Notes: generated by a model not told the origin, from the letters alone. Shown: positions 32,111 through 43,725, numbered from the stretch's first letter. The stretch is DNA of 64,000 nucleotides from Branchinecta lynchi (GCA_023053575.1 JAKZAP010000018.1:7316001-7380000), one strand, 5' to 3'. Numbers and translations are program-made.

Positions 32111-32511
32111 AGCAAATCTACATGTGTTTGGCTATACGCGCAAGCCTTTTTCCATCAAACTAATACAAAGAATGACGCAACTGCAGAAACCTTCACTTCT
32201 TTCAAGGTGTTTATTGCAGAGTCTCTAACCCCTTTGTCTACCTCCCGTAACTCTCAGTGCTGTCCTACGACGCCGAGATTCCCTAATTCCTGCCATTAGC
32301 ATAATGAGTCATAAGTGAATAATTTATAGTAAAAGGATGTTGAGGATTTTAAAATAATATTTTGTAAACCCTTCATCCTTGCGAATTAGACTTCTTCTCT
32401 AATTTCACTGCCTCTCTTGTTCGAAATTAGTAATTTTTTTGGATGGGAAGGTTTGAGGTCTGAACAACAAAGGGTAAGTTTATAAGAAGCGAAAGCCGAA
32501 GGTTAGATTAG

Positions 32512-32825
32512 GAGAATGCTACACCCTACTTACCCTAGTTACTACGCATTACAGGAATTTGGTCTCTTGCCGTCAAGAGTGGAATGCAGTTTTAAGTTGT
32601 CGGTAAAATATCACTCAACGGCAACTCCAAAGGGTAATCCGGCCCATCATGTTACACAGATTCGTAGTTATCACGCTTACTACGCTCCCGAGTATGGTAA
32701 GCAAATAGTTAGTATTAGTTACTATTTCGAGAAGGTTGGAACGGTCAGCGTAGTAACTTTCCGTGAGGTTGTAACGAAATTACTAACTAATAGTTACTAT
32801 TGTTAGAAGGATGGAGCACGCTCTA
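32512..32825. mobile_element. MITE related to 60596-60901
   Basis: ACCCTACTTACCCTAGTTAC near the left, GCTTACTACGCTCCCGAG in the middle and AGGTTGGAACGGTCAGCGTA in the right half all match the 60.6 kb element. The outer ends are degraded (AATGCTACACCC; GGAGCACGCTCT). The 96-codon frame across it is not conserved as protein. Confidence 0.7.
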
Positions 32826-32876
32826 GGATAATCAAATCCAGATTTTGGGTCGGGATTTATTAATTCCCCTACTTAC

Positions 32877-33079
32877 CCATGCTCCAGCGAAGAAGTTTGT
32901 TCCAAGTTGAGTAGCTGGTAACCGCCGCAAAAAGAATATTCCGGCTGAAAGCTGCGTTATTCCAACGACTAGAAAAATGATGGACCATGTTCCAAGACAG
33001 ACGGAGTGACTTTTTCTTGATCGACAAACAATCGGGGGAACACCGCCGGTAGTGCAGATGGCATAGCTTGTTGCCGCTT
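32877..33079 (-). CDS. Tetraspan-like membrane protein, exon with helix 1
   Basis: The acceptor TATATTTATTTCAG precedes 33079 and the donor ATGG|GTAAGT after 32877 is strong. The 203 bp are two bases plus 67 codons, ending in phase 0 as the 27161 exon requires. It encodes a Cys-containing cytoplasmic lead (AATSYAICTTGGVPPIVCRS), helix 1 (about TWSIIFLVVGITQLSAGIFF), a short outer loop RRLPATQLGTN and FFAGAW, the start of helix 2. Helix spacing and an FFAGAW-like turn resemble the MS4A/CD20-like tetraspan fold, but I recognise no specific orthologue. It needs a preceding exon ending with a single extra base; none was found with confidence. Confidence 0.75.
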
Positions 33080-33119
33080 CTGAAATAAATATATATTTAT
33101 TATATTTATTTAGCAAGGG

Positions 33120-34165
33120 GTGTGGGGGGGGGGTGGTGTATTCGCCAAGATTTATGATAACGTTCTATTTTCGAAGCGGTCCCTGAACTGTGTCGTGGAT
33201 TTGGTTGTCTTTTTCCGAGTAGCATCTTTTTGCCCCTTCATTTTCTTACTTTTTGGGCTATTTCTCCTCCACTACTCAGTGGCGTTAATGCTTCAAACAT
33301 TTGAAATTACCATCGGACTTTCCTCTAAAGAAAAAACATTAATTTCTATATTTCAAACATCGTTTACAGTATTCGCTGTAATTACTTCATAGCTCATGTG
33401 ACGGTAGTGCACGTGTGTGACGACAGACAGCTTATGTGTCCCATCGTTGGTACAGTGTCAGATGATTTGACCTCATGACGCAAGGGTGGGTATTCTTATG
33501 TCAGTGTGTTCATGGAGGAGATGCCCTGATAAATTTGCCTGACTTGTTTGATTCATTGTGCCTTTCTAAATATTTTGTGTTACTTGCCGTAAAAATACGC
33601 CAGCAACGGTGTTATGAAACACTTTTTAAACTAGTTACATTCAATCTTTCTTAACGATTTCGTGTTACTTGTCGCAAAACGCTGAAATCGGTTTTGACTG
33701 TTGTAAAACTGTTTTAAAACAAGTTACATTCAAATAAAACAATTTTAAGTAAAAAAAGAAAAAAAAATCTTTATTGAACAGTCCTGAACAGCTTTAGACG
33801 ATACAAAATTAGAGCTAAGTTCAAAATAATAAAACAAAATTTAACAGAAATACGCTCAACCTTCTATTAAGATTTATCAAACTTCAGACAGTATTTTTTT
33901 TAGACATAATTATTCTTGTCACCTCGCGCTGAAATTCTGCTCCTGGGTCTGTCGCTTGCAAACTTTCGTCGAGAAAGCAGCTGGGAAAATGTCTCCGTAG
34001 TTACCAAATGAACAACGAAATCGTCGGTTGCACGTCTCTGGCTTTCGAGACCTGCCTCATATTATATAATACTGATTTACTCTATCTCCCTACTCGTTTC
34101 ATCCAGTCTCATTTGAGATTTCGAAACTAGTCATTTATAAAAGAAAAGAAATGACGAGATTTGCT
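33120..34165. other. No recognised gene; one diverged tandem duplication
   Basis: Near 33580-33730 the phrase GTGTTACTTG(C/T)CG and AGTTACATTCAA each occur twice about 100-120 bp apart. The 90-codon frame at 33120-33392 (plus) begins in a G-run and looks like chance. Upstream exon(s) of the membrane-protein gene may lie here or beyond, but none could be supported. Confidence 0.45.
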
Positions 34166-34167
34166 GT

Positions 34168-35175
34168 TTTGGGGAATCCCAAAACGTAAGCGGAAGGATA
34201 CTATGACATCGCAAAAGTTGTCCGTCTGTCTGTCCGTCTATCTGTCTGCACGATAACGAGGGATTGAGATATTTTGATGAAACTTGGTGGGAGGATCCTT
34301 TGGGTCAAAGTACAGGTCAAATTCAAAGATGGGCTCTGTAGCCCTATATTTGAGGGTGGGGGAGGGGTTTCAAATTAAGGGGCAAAACAATTTTTTTTAA
34401 AGCTATTAAGATAGCTGATTTTCGAATTCGAATATGAAATTTATTTTCTCGCCTGACAAGTAGTTCCCAAGGAATCCGGGGAAAACCGGAAAATTTGTGA
34501 AAAGTATAAGTATAATATGAAGTTAATTAGAGGTTCGATGTAGGGGCAAGGAGACATGCTAAGTCCGAATATAAAAAATTTTTTCTAACCGGACAATTAG
34601 TTCGTCCGGAATCCGGCCAATACCGAAGAATTTGCTAAAAGTAAAAGTTTTTATCTAATTTGATAAGATGTTCGATCTGCGGGTAAGAAGACATGCTGAA
34701 CATGTCTTCTCCGGTGAACGTTTCTCACCGGACGTATAGATCGCTTGGAATCCGGCTGAAACCGGAAAATTTGTTGAAATAAAAGTTGAATCTGAAGTTG
34801 ATTAGAGGTTGCATGTAGGGGCAAGGAGACATGATGAATTCGTTTTTGAGATTGGAAGTTGGACAGAAGTAAGTAAGGAAGGAGATACGACGTAGGCTAT
34901 AGGGTAAACCATATGCTGAATCCATATTTGAATATTTGACAGCGCAAAACGGATATCTGAATATATCTGAACTTGTTGAAATTCAGCTCGCGTATATGGT
35001 TTGCACTGTCAAATACGAACTCCGATTCGAACTTCTTCGATTATTACCATTGGCTTTAATCTGTTTGTAAATTTTAAAAGTAAAAATGTTTAAGAAGTCT
35101 GTTGAAGACCGAATATGTACAAGACCGAATTGTCGGTAGCAAATATTAAATTTTGGGATACCTCTGGTCTTATTT
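34168..35175 (+). mobile_element. M1 satellite-bearing element, copy 3
   Basis: It opens with a degraded GGGGAATCCCAAAACGTAAG, GTCCGTCTGTCTGTCCGTCT and the M1 head, has four or so units with CCGGAATCCGG-type cores, and closes with AAATTTTGGGATACCTCTGG. A small inverted fold-back (about 34930-35030) lies inside. Confidence 0.8.
34930..35030. repeat. Small fold-back inside M1 copy 3
   Basis: ATTTGACAGCGCAAAACGGAT and ATGGTTTGCACTGTCAAAT are inverted about 60 bp apart. The outer arm sequence is that of the fold-back/hammerhead-like family (compare GTGCAAAACGGATA near 6620 and 49945), but the internal core is lost. Confidence 0.6.
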
Positions 35176-35179
35176 TTCT

Positions 35180-36560
35180 TGATCAGCTAATTCTCTTAGA
35201 TGTTCTGCGAGGAATAGTTGTAATTTCGGATATCCAGGAGGGTGTTCCTGAATTCCGGCGATCCGGAGTTAAGTTACTTCCAGGTGGACCAGGACAATGA
35301 AAGTTGGCGGGCAAATCAGGGATCTGACCAGATTAACGGAGAATTCGGAATCTTGAGGTATGTATTACTTCCGAACGGGTGATCTAATCATAATGAAACT
35401 TGGTATTTACAAAGACCAAATGTCTCTGATGTCCCATTTCAAGTCCGGACCGGACCCGATGAATGTGCGGAGGGGGGGGGGGGGGTCAGAGGGGGAACCG
35501 GAAACCTTGTGACACGCTTGGAGTGGAGCGATCGGAATGAAATTGGGTGGGAAGAACAAGCACAAGCCTTATGTATTAGAGACTTGGCATGATTGGCTTA
35601 GGAATGTTTAGTTCCCTGATCCGACCATCGTGGGGGGTGGGGAGTGGAGGGAGGGGAAATCCTGAATCTTGATGTATGTATAACTTTTGAACTGGTTATA
35701 TCGGATCTTAATGAAACTTGATATTTGGAAAGACATCGTGTCTCAAATGTGCTATTTAGAGTCCGGATCTAATCTGATAAATGTTGGGGGGGGGGGGCGG
35801 GGCCGGAGGGGAGAACCATATTTATAACTTTTGAACGGAAATTCGGGTCTGAATGAAACTTGATATTTGGAAATACCACGAGTCTCAGACGTCACACTTC
35901 AAGTTCGGAATGGATCCGGTGACTTTGAAGGGAGTCGGAGGGGTGGGGGGCGGAAATCGTTCGACATGTTCAGTGTGGCCGGAACGGGATGAAACTTGGT
36001 GGGAAGAACAAGTACAAGCCATAGTTGATAAGACCGGACCGGATCCTAACACTTTTGGGGAAGTTGGAGGGAGGGTTGCGGAATTCCGGTGCTCCCGAGT
36101 TAAGATGCTTACACAAGTGCTAGAACAATGAAACTGGCGGGCATATCAGGGACTCGACAATTCTAACTCAAGAGCAGTCGTTTCTCTGATTTTACCATCG
36201 TGGGAGTAGTGGAGGGGGGGGGGGGTATCCGGAATCTCTAGGTATGTCCAACTTTTGAAGGGGTGATCGGATCTTAATGAACCTTGATATTCGGGAAGAG
36301 CTCAAGTGTCAGATGTCCCATTTCAAGTTCGTATAGTATCCTATCAATGGCCGGGGAGTCGGGGGGGGGGGGCGGACATTTTATGACACGCTTAGAAGGC
36401 TGCCATTGGGATGACACTTGGTGGGAAGAACAAGCGTACATCAGTGACAGAACCGGACCGGATTCGGTCACTCTGGGGGGAGTTGGAGGGGGGGGGGGGG
36501 TCCGGAATTCCGATGATCGCGATTTGAGGTACTTCCAGATTTGCTAGGACGATACTTGGC
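35180..36560 (+). mobile_element. M2 array, copy 2
   Basis: GGAATTCCGGTGCTCCCGAG and related phrases recur near 35250, 36080 and 36505. GATCGGATCTTAATGAAACTTG, AGTCTCAGACGTC-type words and long G-runs fill the units. Orientation is opposite to the copy at 10780. A clear head with the GACC microsatellite was not found, so it is probably truncated. Confidence 0.7.
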
Positions 36561-36684
36561 TTGAACATTAGAGACTTGACAAGGTTGGCACAAAGTACAT
36601 AAAATACTTTTAATCAAAAGGTCCATCGTCATTCTTATCTGAAGGTTTTGCTTATAAATAATCACAACAAACCCACGAATTGTT

Positions 36685-36775
36685 CTAGCTCTTGTTTTAG
36701 CTTGGGCCTAAAAGAGCCCTTGCCACGAAAAGCCGAGGTGTTGGTAGAATAAATCACATCTGAAGCACGTCAAAT
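36685..36775 (+). repeat. Decayed fold-back/hammerhead-like repeat
   Basis: TAGCTTGGGCCTAAAAGAGCCCTTGCC, split by substitutions, and CGAAAAGCCGAGGTG follow the family order but both core boxes are altered. Downstream GAAGCACGTCAAATTAT may be the old right arm. Confidence 0.4.
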
Positions 36776-37300
36776 TATATTATTTCCGAGGCATTTGTCA
36801 AAAACACCAGTTCTGCAATTTTGTATGTGTTTCTCGTCAAAGCCAAGGGGGCCGAGTGAGGCTGAAAGCAACATGGATGGGCTTATAATCTTTCATGAAA
36901 TCAAAAGGAAGTTAAAAGAAGTCACGCATGTAAGAATATATTGAAAATATTAAAATAAGTAATAATAAACACGCTTATTGGAACTGTTTCTATTGCAACT
37001 ATTTTTGTTGCGGCTTGTACCAGAGTGAGACAGAAACACGAGCTACGGAAGACTGTATAGTCTGCGCAAACATCTTTGTTGTTGCCCATCATAACTACGG
37101 AAACGGTCGCACGAAGATCCGATTCCGCTGGCGTTTTATGTCGTTGGCACGTTCCATCGAAACCAGGTAAAGCGGGATCTGCCTGCCACGCCCTGCTCAA
37201 CCAATCATATCGATTTCAGATCTACTTCGTTCTATTTTTCTGTTGTATATGCAGTCTTCCTTTCAAGCATTTTCTCGGCGATCTTTTAATAGTTTTAATG
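36776..37300. other. No confirmed gene
   Basis: A minus-strand frame (36922-37200) contains a hydrophobic stretch, and a plus-strand GTAAAG donor-like site occurs at 37166. I could not tie either to the membrane-protein gene because splice phase does not fit the exon at 33079. Confidence 0.35.
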
Positions 37301-37301
37301 C

Positions 37302-38562
37302 TGATTTTTGGGATCCCAAAACGGAAGTGGAGGGATACCTATGACATCGCAAAAGTTGTCCGTCTGTGAGCGCTATAACTCTCGAAAGGAATGAGATATT
37401 TTGATGAAACTTGGTGTGAGGACTATTTCGGTCAAGAGTAAAGTCATGTTCGTAGATGGGCTCTGTAGCCCTATATTTAAGGGTGGGGGAGGGGGCTTTA
37501 ATTAAGTAGCAAATGAAATATTTTTAAACAGATAACGGGATAGTCGATTATGGGGTAAAAGAACATGCTTAACACGATGGTGAAAACCATTTTGTCATCG
37601 AACAAGTAGTTCGCCTGGAATCCGGCCTAAACTGGAAAGTTCATTAAAAGTAAAATTTATTTGAAGTTGATTAGATGTTCGATTTAGGGGTAAGGAGACA
37701 TGCTGAATACGACGGTGAAAACCATTTTCTCGCCGGACAAGTAGTTCGTCCGGAATCCGGCAAAAACCGGAAAGTTTGTTAAAAGTAAAAGTTTCATTCG
37801 AAGTTGATTAAATGTTTAATGCAAGGGTAAGAAGACATGCTGAACACGATGGTGAAACCCATTTTCTAGCGAGACAACTAGTTCGCCCGGAATCCGGTCA
37901 AACCGGAAAACTTGTTAAAAGCAAAAGTTTTTCTGAAGTTGATTAGAGGTTCGATTAAAGGACAGGGACACATGTTAAATCCAAAGATTAAAAATTCTTT
38001 TTCTAGGCGGATAGAATCCGGCAAAAACCGGAAAATTTGTCAAAAGTAAAAGTTTTATATGAATTTCATTAGGTGTTCGATTCACGGGTAAGAAGACATG
38101 CTGAGTTCGTCTATGACAATCATTTTCTACCCAGTTTCTACCTGAACATAGTTCGCCACGAATCCGGCTGAAATCGGGAAATTTGTTAAAAGTTGAAGTT
38201 TTATCTGAAGCTAATTAGAGCTTCGATTTAGGGGTAAGGAGATACGCTGAATCCGTTTTTGAACTTTAATTTTTGCAAGACAAGTAGTTTGCCCGGATGA
38301 AACCGGAAATTTGGCAGAAGTAAGGCAGGAACAATTGTTAAAGTATATATGATGCAGGCTATAGGGGTAAACACTCATTGTGAATCCATGTTTGAACTTG
38401 GTCTTCTCAGATTATTACCATTGCCTTAATCTGTTTCTAAAGTTTATCAGTAAAGTGCTCAAGGAGTCTGGTGAAGAATGGACTTCTATGAGACCCGATT
38501 GTCTGGATCAGTCTGGATCAAATATTAAATTTTTGGGATCCCATCTAGACCTTTGGTCTTGT
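37302..38562 (+). mobile_element. M1 satellite-bearing element, copy 4
   Basis: TTTTTGGGATCCCAAAACGG and ATACCTATGACATCGCAAAA open it; the microsatellite is reduced to GTCCGTCTGTGAGCG. About seven units follow, then the tail with CTGGATCAAATATTAAA and TTTTTGGGATCCCATCTAGA ending CCTTTGGTCTTGTTC. Non-coding. Confidence 0.85.
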
Positions 38563-39179
38563 TCATTAGGGATTTCGAGATCTCGAACCGGCGGAAATTG
38601 AGCTTGGGCGGAACACTTTTTTATTAGCGTGGATTTTGCAAAGTGTGTAGCCAACATGACTTTTGGATTTGTAACTTGCGGACCGAACGAGGCATTGGTA
38701 GTTTCAGGTACGTGACAAGACGTATTACGTAACGTAATGGCATACATAGGCGTTATTATCCAAAATATTTTTTGCACGGGCAACAGGCAAGGTGTTTACG
38801 AACTGGCTTATAAATTTTACCAACTGTTTTGACGAAAAATTTGCTGATTTTCAGAAAAAGCAACTGCTTTAAACATATATCACCCTGTATATCACCCATT
38901 CCTGCCCATTCCACTACAGTAGTAGAGGAACATTAGAGGTCCTATGCTTATGTTGGCTTATGTGAACGTTTGTTGACAGTGGACTTCGCCATTTTCATGC
39001 ACTTGCTGTGTCTAAAGCCAACCACTAGTTAACCAAAATAGGTAATTAAGGGCATCTGAAAACATTTTGGACCTTTATCCTACCATTTATCCGAAAATGA
39101 CACTGTTAACATTAAAGTAACTGTTCACATTAGCATACCTCTATTGTACAGTATTAGGAAGTGGAAAATTTTGCGGGGA
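38563..39179. other. No recognised gene
   Basis: Unique sequence between M1 copy 4 and the fold-back element. The only frame of note (38508-38783, minus) overlaps the M1 tail and has no domain. Confidence 0.5.
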
Positions 39180-39187
39180 GGCTTCTC

Positions 39188-39887
39188 CAGTCTAGTACAC
39201 TAGCCCCATTTCAGGCACAGTGCTCAAACGTCTAGCACCATGCCTGGGTGCTAGACGTTCAAGCACTGTACCTTGGATTTCATGTATGGTGCATGGATTT
39301 CAGTATACAGTGCATACAGAAAAAACACAGTTTCTGTCATCACAACTGAGCACCGGCCCGGACAGGGCTGAAATTACTACTATGAATTAGAGAAATCAAA
39401 GACAATCCTTTGTATATTTTTCAGAACAAAACAAAAGGGCTCTAATGATGATGGAGAAGAAAAACCTAACAGCACCCTATCTATTTTCCATGTAATTTCC
39501 CTATCTATTCCCGAAGAGCCAATATTCTGGTTGGCTGCTAGGTAGAAAAAGGTGAGGCACAGGACACTTTGCATCCAAAACCCTTGACTATATAGAAAAG
39601 GAAATGAGGTTTTTCACATCTGTCATCAGCCGAGCCCTTTTGTTTTTGTTGTGAAAAGTATATAAAGGATTGTCTTTGATTTCTCTAATTCATGGTAGTA
39701 ATTTCAGCCCTGTCCGAGCTGGTGCTCAGTTGTTATGCCAGAAACTGTGTTTTTGATGCATGCACTGTATACTGAAATCCATGCACCATACATGAAATCC
39801 AAGGTACAGTGCTTGAACGTCTAGCACCCAGGCATGGTGCTAGACGTTTGAGCACCGTGCCTGAAAAGGGGCTAGTGTACTAGACTG
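39188..39887. mobile_element. 700 bp hAT-like fold-back element
   Basis: Starts CAGTCTAGTACACTAGCCCC and ends with its inverse GGGGCTAGTGTACTAGACTG. Exact 8 bp duplications GGCTTCTC flank it (39180-39187, 39888-39895). The inverted arms run about 250 bp (39188 to about 39437 and about 39628-39887) with few mismatches, leaving a central ~190 bp spacer. Each arm also holds its own inner palindrome (GTCTAGCACCATGCC / TGGGTGCTAGAC). No protein is encoded, so transposition needs a transposase in trans. The intact ends and duplications imply a relatively recent insertion. Confidence 0.92.
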
Positions 39888-39895
39888 GGCTTCTC

Positions 39896-40700
39896 CAGGG
39901 CTTCTCTGGGTCCCCCTTCCCCTCACATGCTGCTGACGTGTGACTATCCTGCGGTAAGATTGGGCTAGATAGGCACTGGATAGGCATAAACAGTACCATA
40001 TCATATGCTACTGTTTATGCATAGGTGGACCGTATGACATATGGTCTATAGCCCATATTCATGCCATATGGTCCAATATGGTCTGTAGGCAGAGCTGTTG
40101 CAAGTCCAACATACCCGAGTCTCAGAAAAAAAGTCACGCTTACAAGTCAAGAGTCTTGGACCAAAATTGTTTGTGACGAGATGAGACTGAGTCTGTGACA
40201 AAAGCATCTCGATTCCGTGTCTGTGACAAAAGTGTTTCGAGACCAGAGTCACGCCGCAAGTCCTAACAATATTTTTTTTTTCTTAAAATAATAAATCATG
40301 TTCTTCATATAGCCTACAAAGACTTGGTATGATAATGAGCCGGGCGAATTAAATCAACTGAAGGATGTTTAATGGAAGAAAATCTTTGAGGTAGAAGGCA
40401 AACCATTATAAAAATCAGTGTGCTGTTTAAAAGAGATATTTCCGTCAAGGATAAGGCCAACTTATTTGAAAATAGAAAATCTTAAAAGCTTGGATTCAGA
40501 GATATGAGGTTTAACAGAAGGCGAAACTTACAAACCAGGATAAAAGCATGCATCAACATTTTGTGCATTTAAAGCTAGATAATTTGATAAAAAAAAAAAA
40601 CATTCAGATTTTTTATACAGTAGGGAATTATTATTATTCAGGACATTGTACAACTGAACCAGATCTGAATGCGAACCCAGAATCAGTGTTGTCGTCAAAA
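39896..40700. other. No recognised gene
   Basis: ATGGTCCATATGG-like inverted words near 40020-40085 and GAGTC-rich sequence near 40170-40255 are low-complexity. No gene or element ends seen. Confidence 0.5.
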
Positions 40701-40704
40701 TATC

Positions 40705-40970
40705 TTCCTAAGTATATTCAAATAATGTATATAACAGATACGTCAGCTATGATGCTTCATGAGCAAAATTTCGTCCCTTCTTGGCAAGGGTCTCGTCACA
40801 CTGTACAGGCTGTACTGATTACTGGTTTGTTTCCTGTCCTTAACATTGACCCTGAAGATTGACAGTCTGACTCTGACGAAGACCCTTGCCAAGAAGGGCC
40901 GAAATATTGCTGATGAAGCATCATAGCTGACGTATCCATTGTATGCATTATTTGAATTTATGTTTCAAAG
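40705..40970 (+). mobile_element. Fold-back element with hammerhead-like core in both arms
   Basis: The left arm (ATTCAAATAATGTATATAAC, ACGTCAGCTATGATGCTTCA, ATTTCGTCCCTTCTTGGCAA) is the inverse of the right arm over about 100 bp. On the plus strand the right arm has CTGACGA (40873-40879), a 7-bp stem with one bulge, and GAAA (40901-40904), then TTGCTGATGAAGCATCATAG and CTGACGTATCC. This is the best preserved copy of the family. Confidence 0.8.
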
Positions 40971-41539
40971 TCAGCTTGGGCCCAAGAAATATTTATCTTG
41001 CTAAGAAAATGAGAAATATGAAAGACAGATGTGAATTTTTAAGTATACTAATGTATAAGAATTTAAATAGTAATCATTTAAAAATGAAATTTGTGAAATA
41101 CTCAGTGGAAGTGGACATAAAGAATGAATGGGAAGATGACCGGCACAGGTATTTTAAAAGTTCGTCCAGTCAGAAGGTCCCGTTGTTTGGTTTTCAAAAC
41201 ATTCAAACAACGGTTTGGGAGAGTTACTCCCTGGTCTGATGTATTTTTGATGCGGAAACACTGATTTATTCAGCAACTATTTAAAATTTGTATTAACTCT
41301 GCATCATAAATAAAATCATGGTCAGATGCAAGGAATGAAACTTTAATGGGACTTGCCCTCCGACCAGTTTGGGGGGAAGTTGAGTGAAGGGAATCCGTAG
41401 AATTATTGATGTGTAAGTTACGAACGTGCTCCAGTTCCAGTGATGCTTTTTGGGTGGTGAGCTGAAAACTTAGATGGATAAAATCTGAGGGGGGTTCCAC
41501 CAATTCTGTAAGAGAACAAGAAAGTTGAACAGTACCGAG

Positions 41540-42070
41540 CTTATGCAGCCTAAATATGTTATTTGGCGTCCAGACCGGATTCGGTAACCATGAGAGGCAT
41601 GAGGGGGTATCAGAAATTGGTAGATATGCTCAGATTAGAGCCAATCTTGATGGATGTAAGAACATATGTCGGAGATGCGACATTATGTTTCTGAGTCGAT
41701 TCGGCAGCAGTGGAGGGAGTTGGAGGGATAATCCTCTTGAATTTTGTGGCTCGGGTAGGGGAAGTGAGTGGAGCGATATTAATAAAACTTCTTGATGACT
41801 TGTATATGTGTCCAAACAGGAAATGACCATGGTGGGTGGAGTTTGAGAGTCTTCCAGAAATTTGTGGCATGCCTAGGGATCAAATGAGTGGAGTACGATT
41901 GGGATGAAATTTAGAAGGTGCAAAGGTCATATGCTCAGGATGACCCCTTTTGGGGTCTCAGACGGATTTGACCTCACCAGGGGGGGGGGGGGAGCCTGCG
42001 AGGGGTACCGCCAATTTCCCATGAATGCTCAAGTTCGATTAAAAATGTAATGGTCGGAAGATCAGACGCT
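41540..42070 (+). repeat. M2 fragment, copy 3
   Basis: CGTCCAGACCGGATTCGGTAAC, degenerate G-runs and GGGATGAAATTTAGAAGG-type words follow the M2 unit order (descriptions at 35180-36560). The plus and minus frames across 41556-41870 are by-products of the repeat. Confidence 0.55.
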
Positions 42071-43405
42071 CTCGATAACGTATTTACGTGCTGGAATTTG
42101 ATTCTGCACTCCATGTGAGTTGAGAGAGTTCTGTTACTTAGACCTCCAAGGTATTACTTGATTTGTTCCTGCTCAAAAAGGTGCGTCATAACCCTCCATT
42201 GGCCAATTTCTTTTATTGGCCGCTGGAGACTTTGTTTATTTTGATGTACCAGGCCAATACGTTCAATTTGACTAGTGAAACGGTGGGTTTTCGAGTCGAG
42301 TCCGAGTCCTGGTCCATGAACGACGAATCCGAGTCCTTGACAATGGCGTCTCGAGACGAATCCAGAGTCCGAATCCACCAGTTCTGTCTATAGGCCAAGT
42401 TCTATGTAGGCTAATTGCTAATGTACAAAAAACACCAAATATTACAGTAGCCTACAGGTAGCCTACAGTAATACAGGCTGGATAGAGCAGGAGTACAGCA
42501 GGTTATCCCTGGGTTATCCAACCTCAATTTATAGAACCTCAAACTTGGCCTGAAGAAGTTGAAAGGAAATTTATCGGAGTCCTAACCTGGTCCTAATTTT
42601 CAAGAAGGCAACCCTGAATGACCTAGCCTAGGATCTGTTTTGGACTGCATAGTAGTTTCCTTGTAAGATTTTCAGGCCAAATTTGAGGTTATACAAATTC
42701 GAGGTCAGATTTGTCCTGTATGCTGATTTGATTGTTGCCTAACAGTGAATGATAGGTGATGGTCTGGTGACCATGGTACATGAGATGGAGCAGACTGATT
42801 CATCCGATTGATTTCTCTGTATTGCTGATAGGCACCATTCAAATTGCTAGATTTCTGTCAAAATTTCTTTACTTACTGCTAGATCTTTCATTCAGTAATT
42901 TGGAAGGACTAGCACTTTTTAAAATTCAAGAGAATTTCAAAACAGAATAGTGGTAGTAGAAGTATGCTTATATGAACAGTTACTTAAATTTCTGCAGTGC
43001 AGTTTCGGGCTAAATGGTAGAATGAAGATCCAAAAGTAAGGTTTGTATCAGATTTGAACTTCCTTTAACCTGAAGGAGTTGAATGTTTGTGCAACTGCGG
43101 GATTGTTTAGGATACCCTACTTTGGTGGAAGAAAAAGCTTGCATTTGTTCAAGTATACACACCAGACTTGGTTTCGAGTAGAAGCAGCATCTTTTGAAGC
43201 CATCTTTGAGGTAACGCTGAATGTGGGATAGAATCTTAAGTAACCTAGCAAACTTGAATACAGAAGTGATTTGAAATCACAGAGGTATCAGTCAGAACTG
43301 TTTGATATTATCCCACATTTAGCCCTGACTTGAAGGTGGCCTATCTTCAACAGTGCCACAGTTGCACAGACATTTACTCCTTCTGGTTGTTCATAATAGA
43401 GTCTT
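42071..43405. other. No recognised gene
   Basis: GAGTCCGAGTCC-type low-complexity sequence at 42290-42380 generates overlapping frames on both strands. The rest is unique with no exon signal. Confidence 0.5.
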
Positions 43406-43725
43406 AAGCCGCGTTTTATTTGAGACAAAATAGTTTCAGTTTTGGCTACCGTTTCCAGTCTTGTTTCGCATAATTCCGTTTTATTTGAGCCGTCGTTTTG
43501 TTTCGTTTCGGTACTGCCTCTGACAAATAAAACGCTGGATTTGTCAGGGTGAAACTACCTGGCAGAATTAGTTTCGATTTTCAGGATCTAGTTACGCAAA
43601 ACGGTAGTGTTCCTTACTGAATATCGCAAATAAAACGACCTTAATCTTACAAAATGCGTAAAAAAACGCTGTTAAGGAAACAGGACTAAAACTAGACTGA
43701 AACAAGACCAAATAAAACGCGGCTT
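43406..43725. mobile_element. 320 bp MITE with AAGCCGCGTTTTATTTG ends
   Basis: AAGCCGCGTTTTATTTGAGA at the left and CCAAATAAAACGCGGCTT at the right are inverted, and the match continues inward (TAGTTTCAGTTTTGG / CTAAAACTAGACTGAAAC; CGTTTCC / GGAAACAG). Additional AAATAAAACG words lie inside. A target duplication was not resolved. Non-coding. Confidence 0.75.

Noticed and set aside
32516..32806. 96-codon plus-strand frame
   Set aside because: It lies across a MITE; the related MITE at 60596-60901 does not keep the reading frame.
33120..33392. 90-codon plus-strand hydrophobic frame
   Set aside because: Starts in a G-run, has no signal-peptide or splice context, and its hydrophobicity follows from T-rich sequence.
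36922..37200. Minus-strand frame with a hydrophobic stretch, considered as the first exon of the membrane-protein gene
   Set aside because: No donor gives the one-base overhang needed by the exon starting at 33079, and no start-context or conserved feature supports it.
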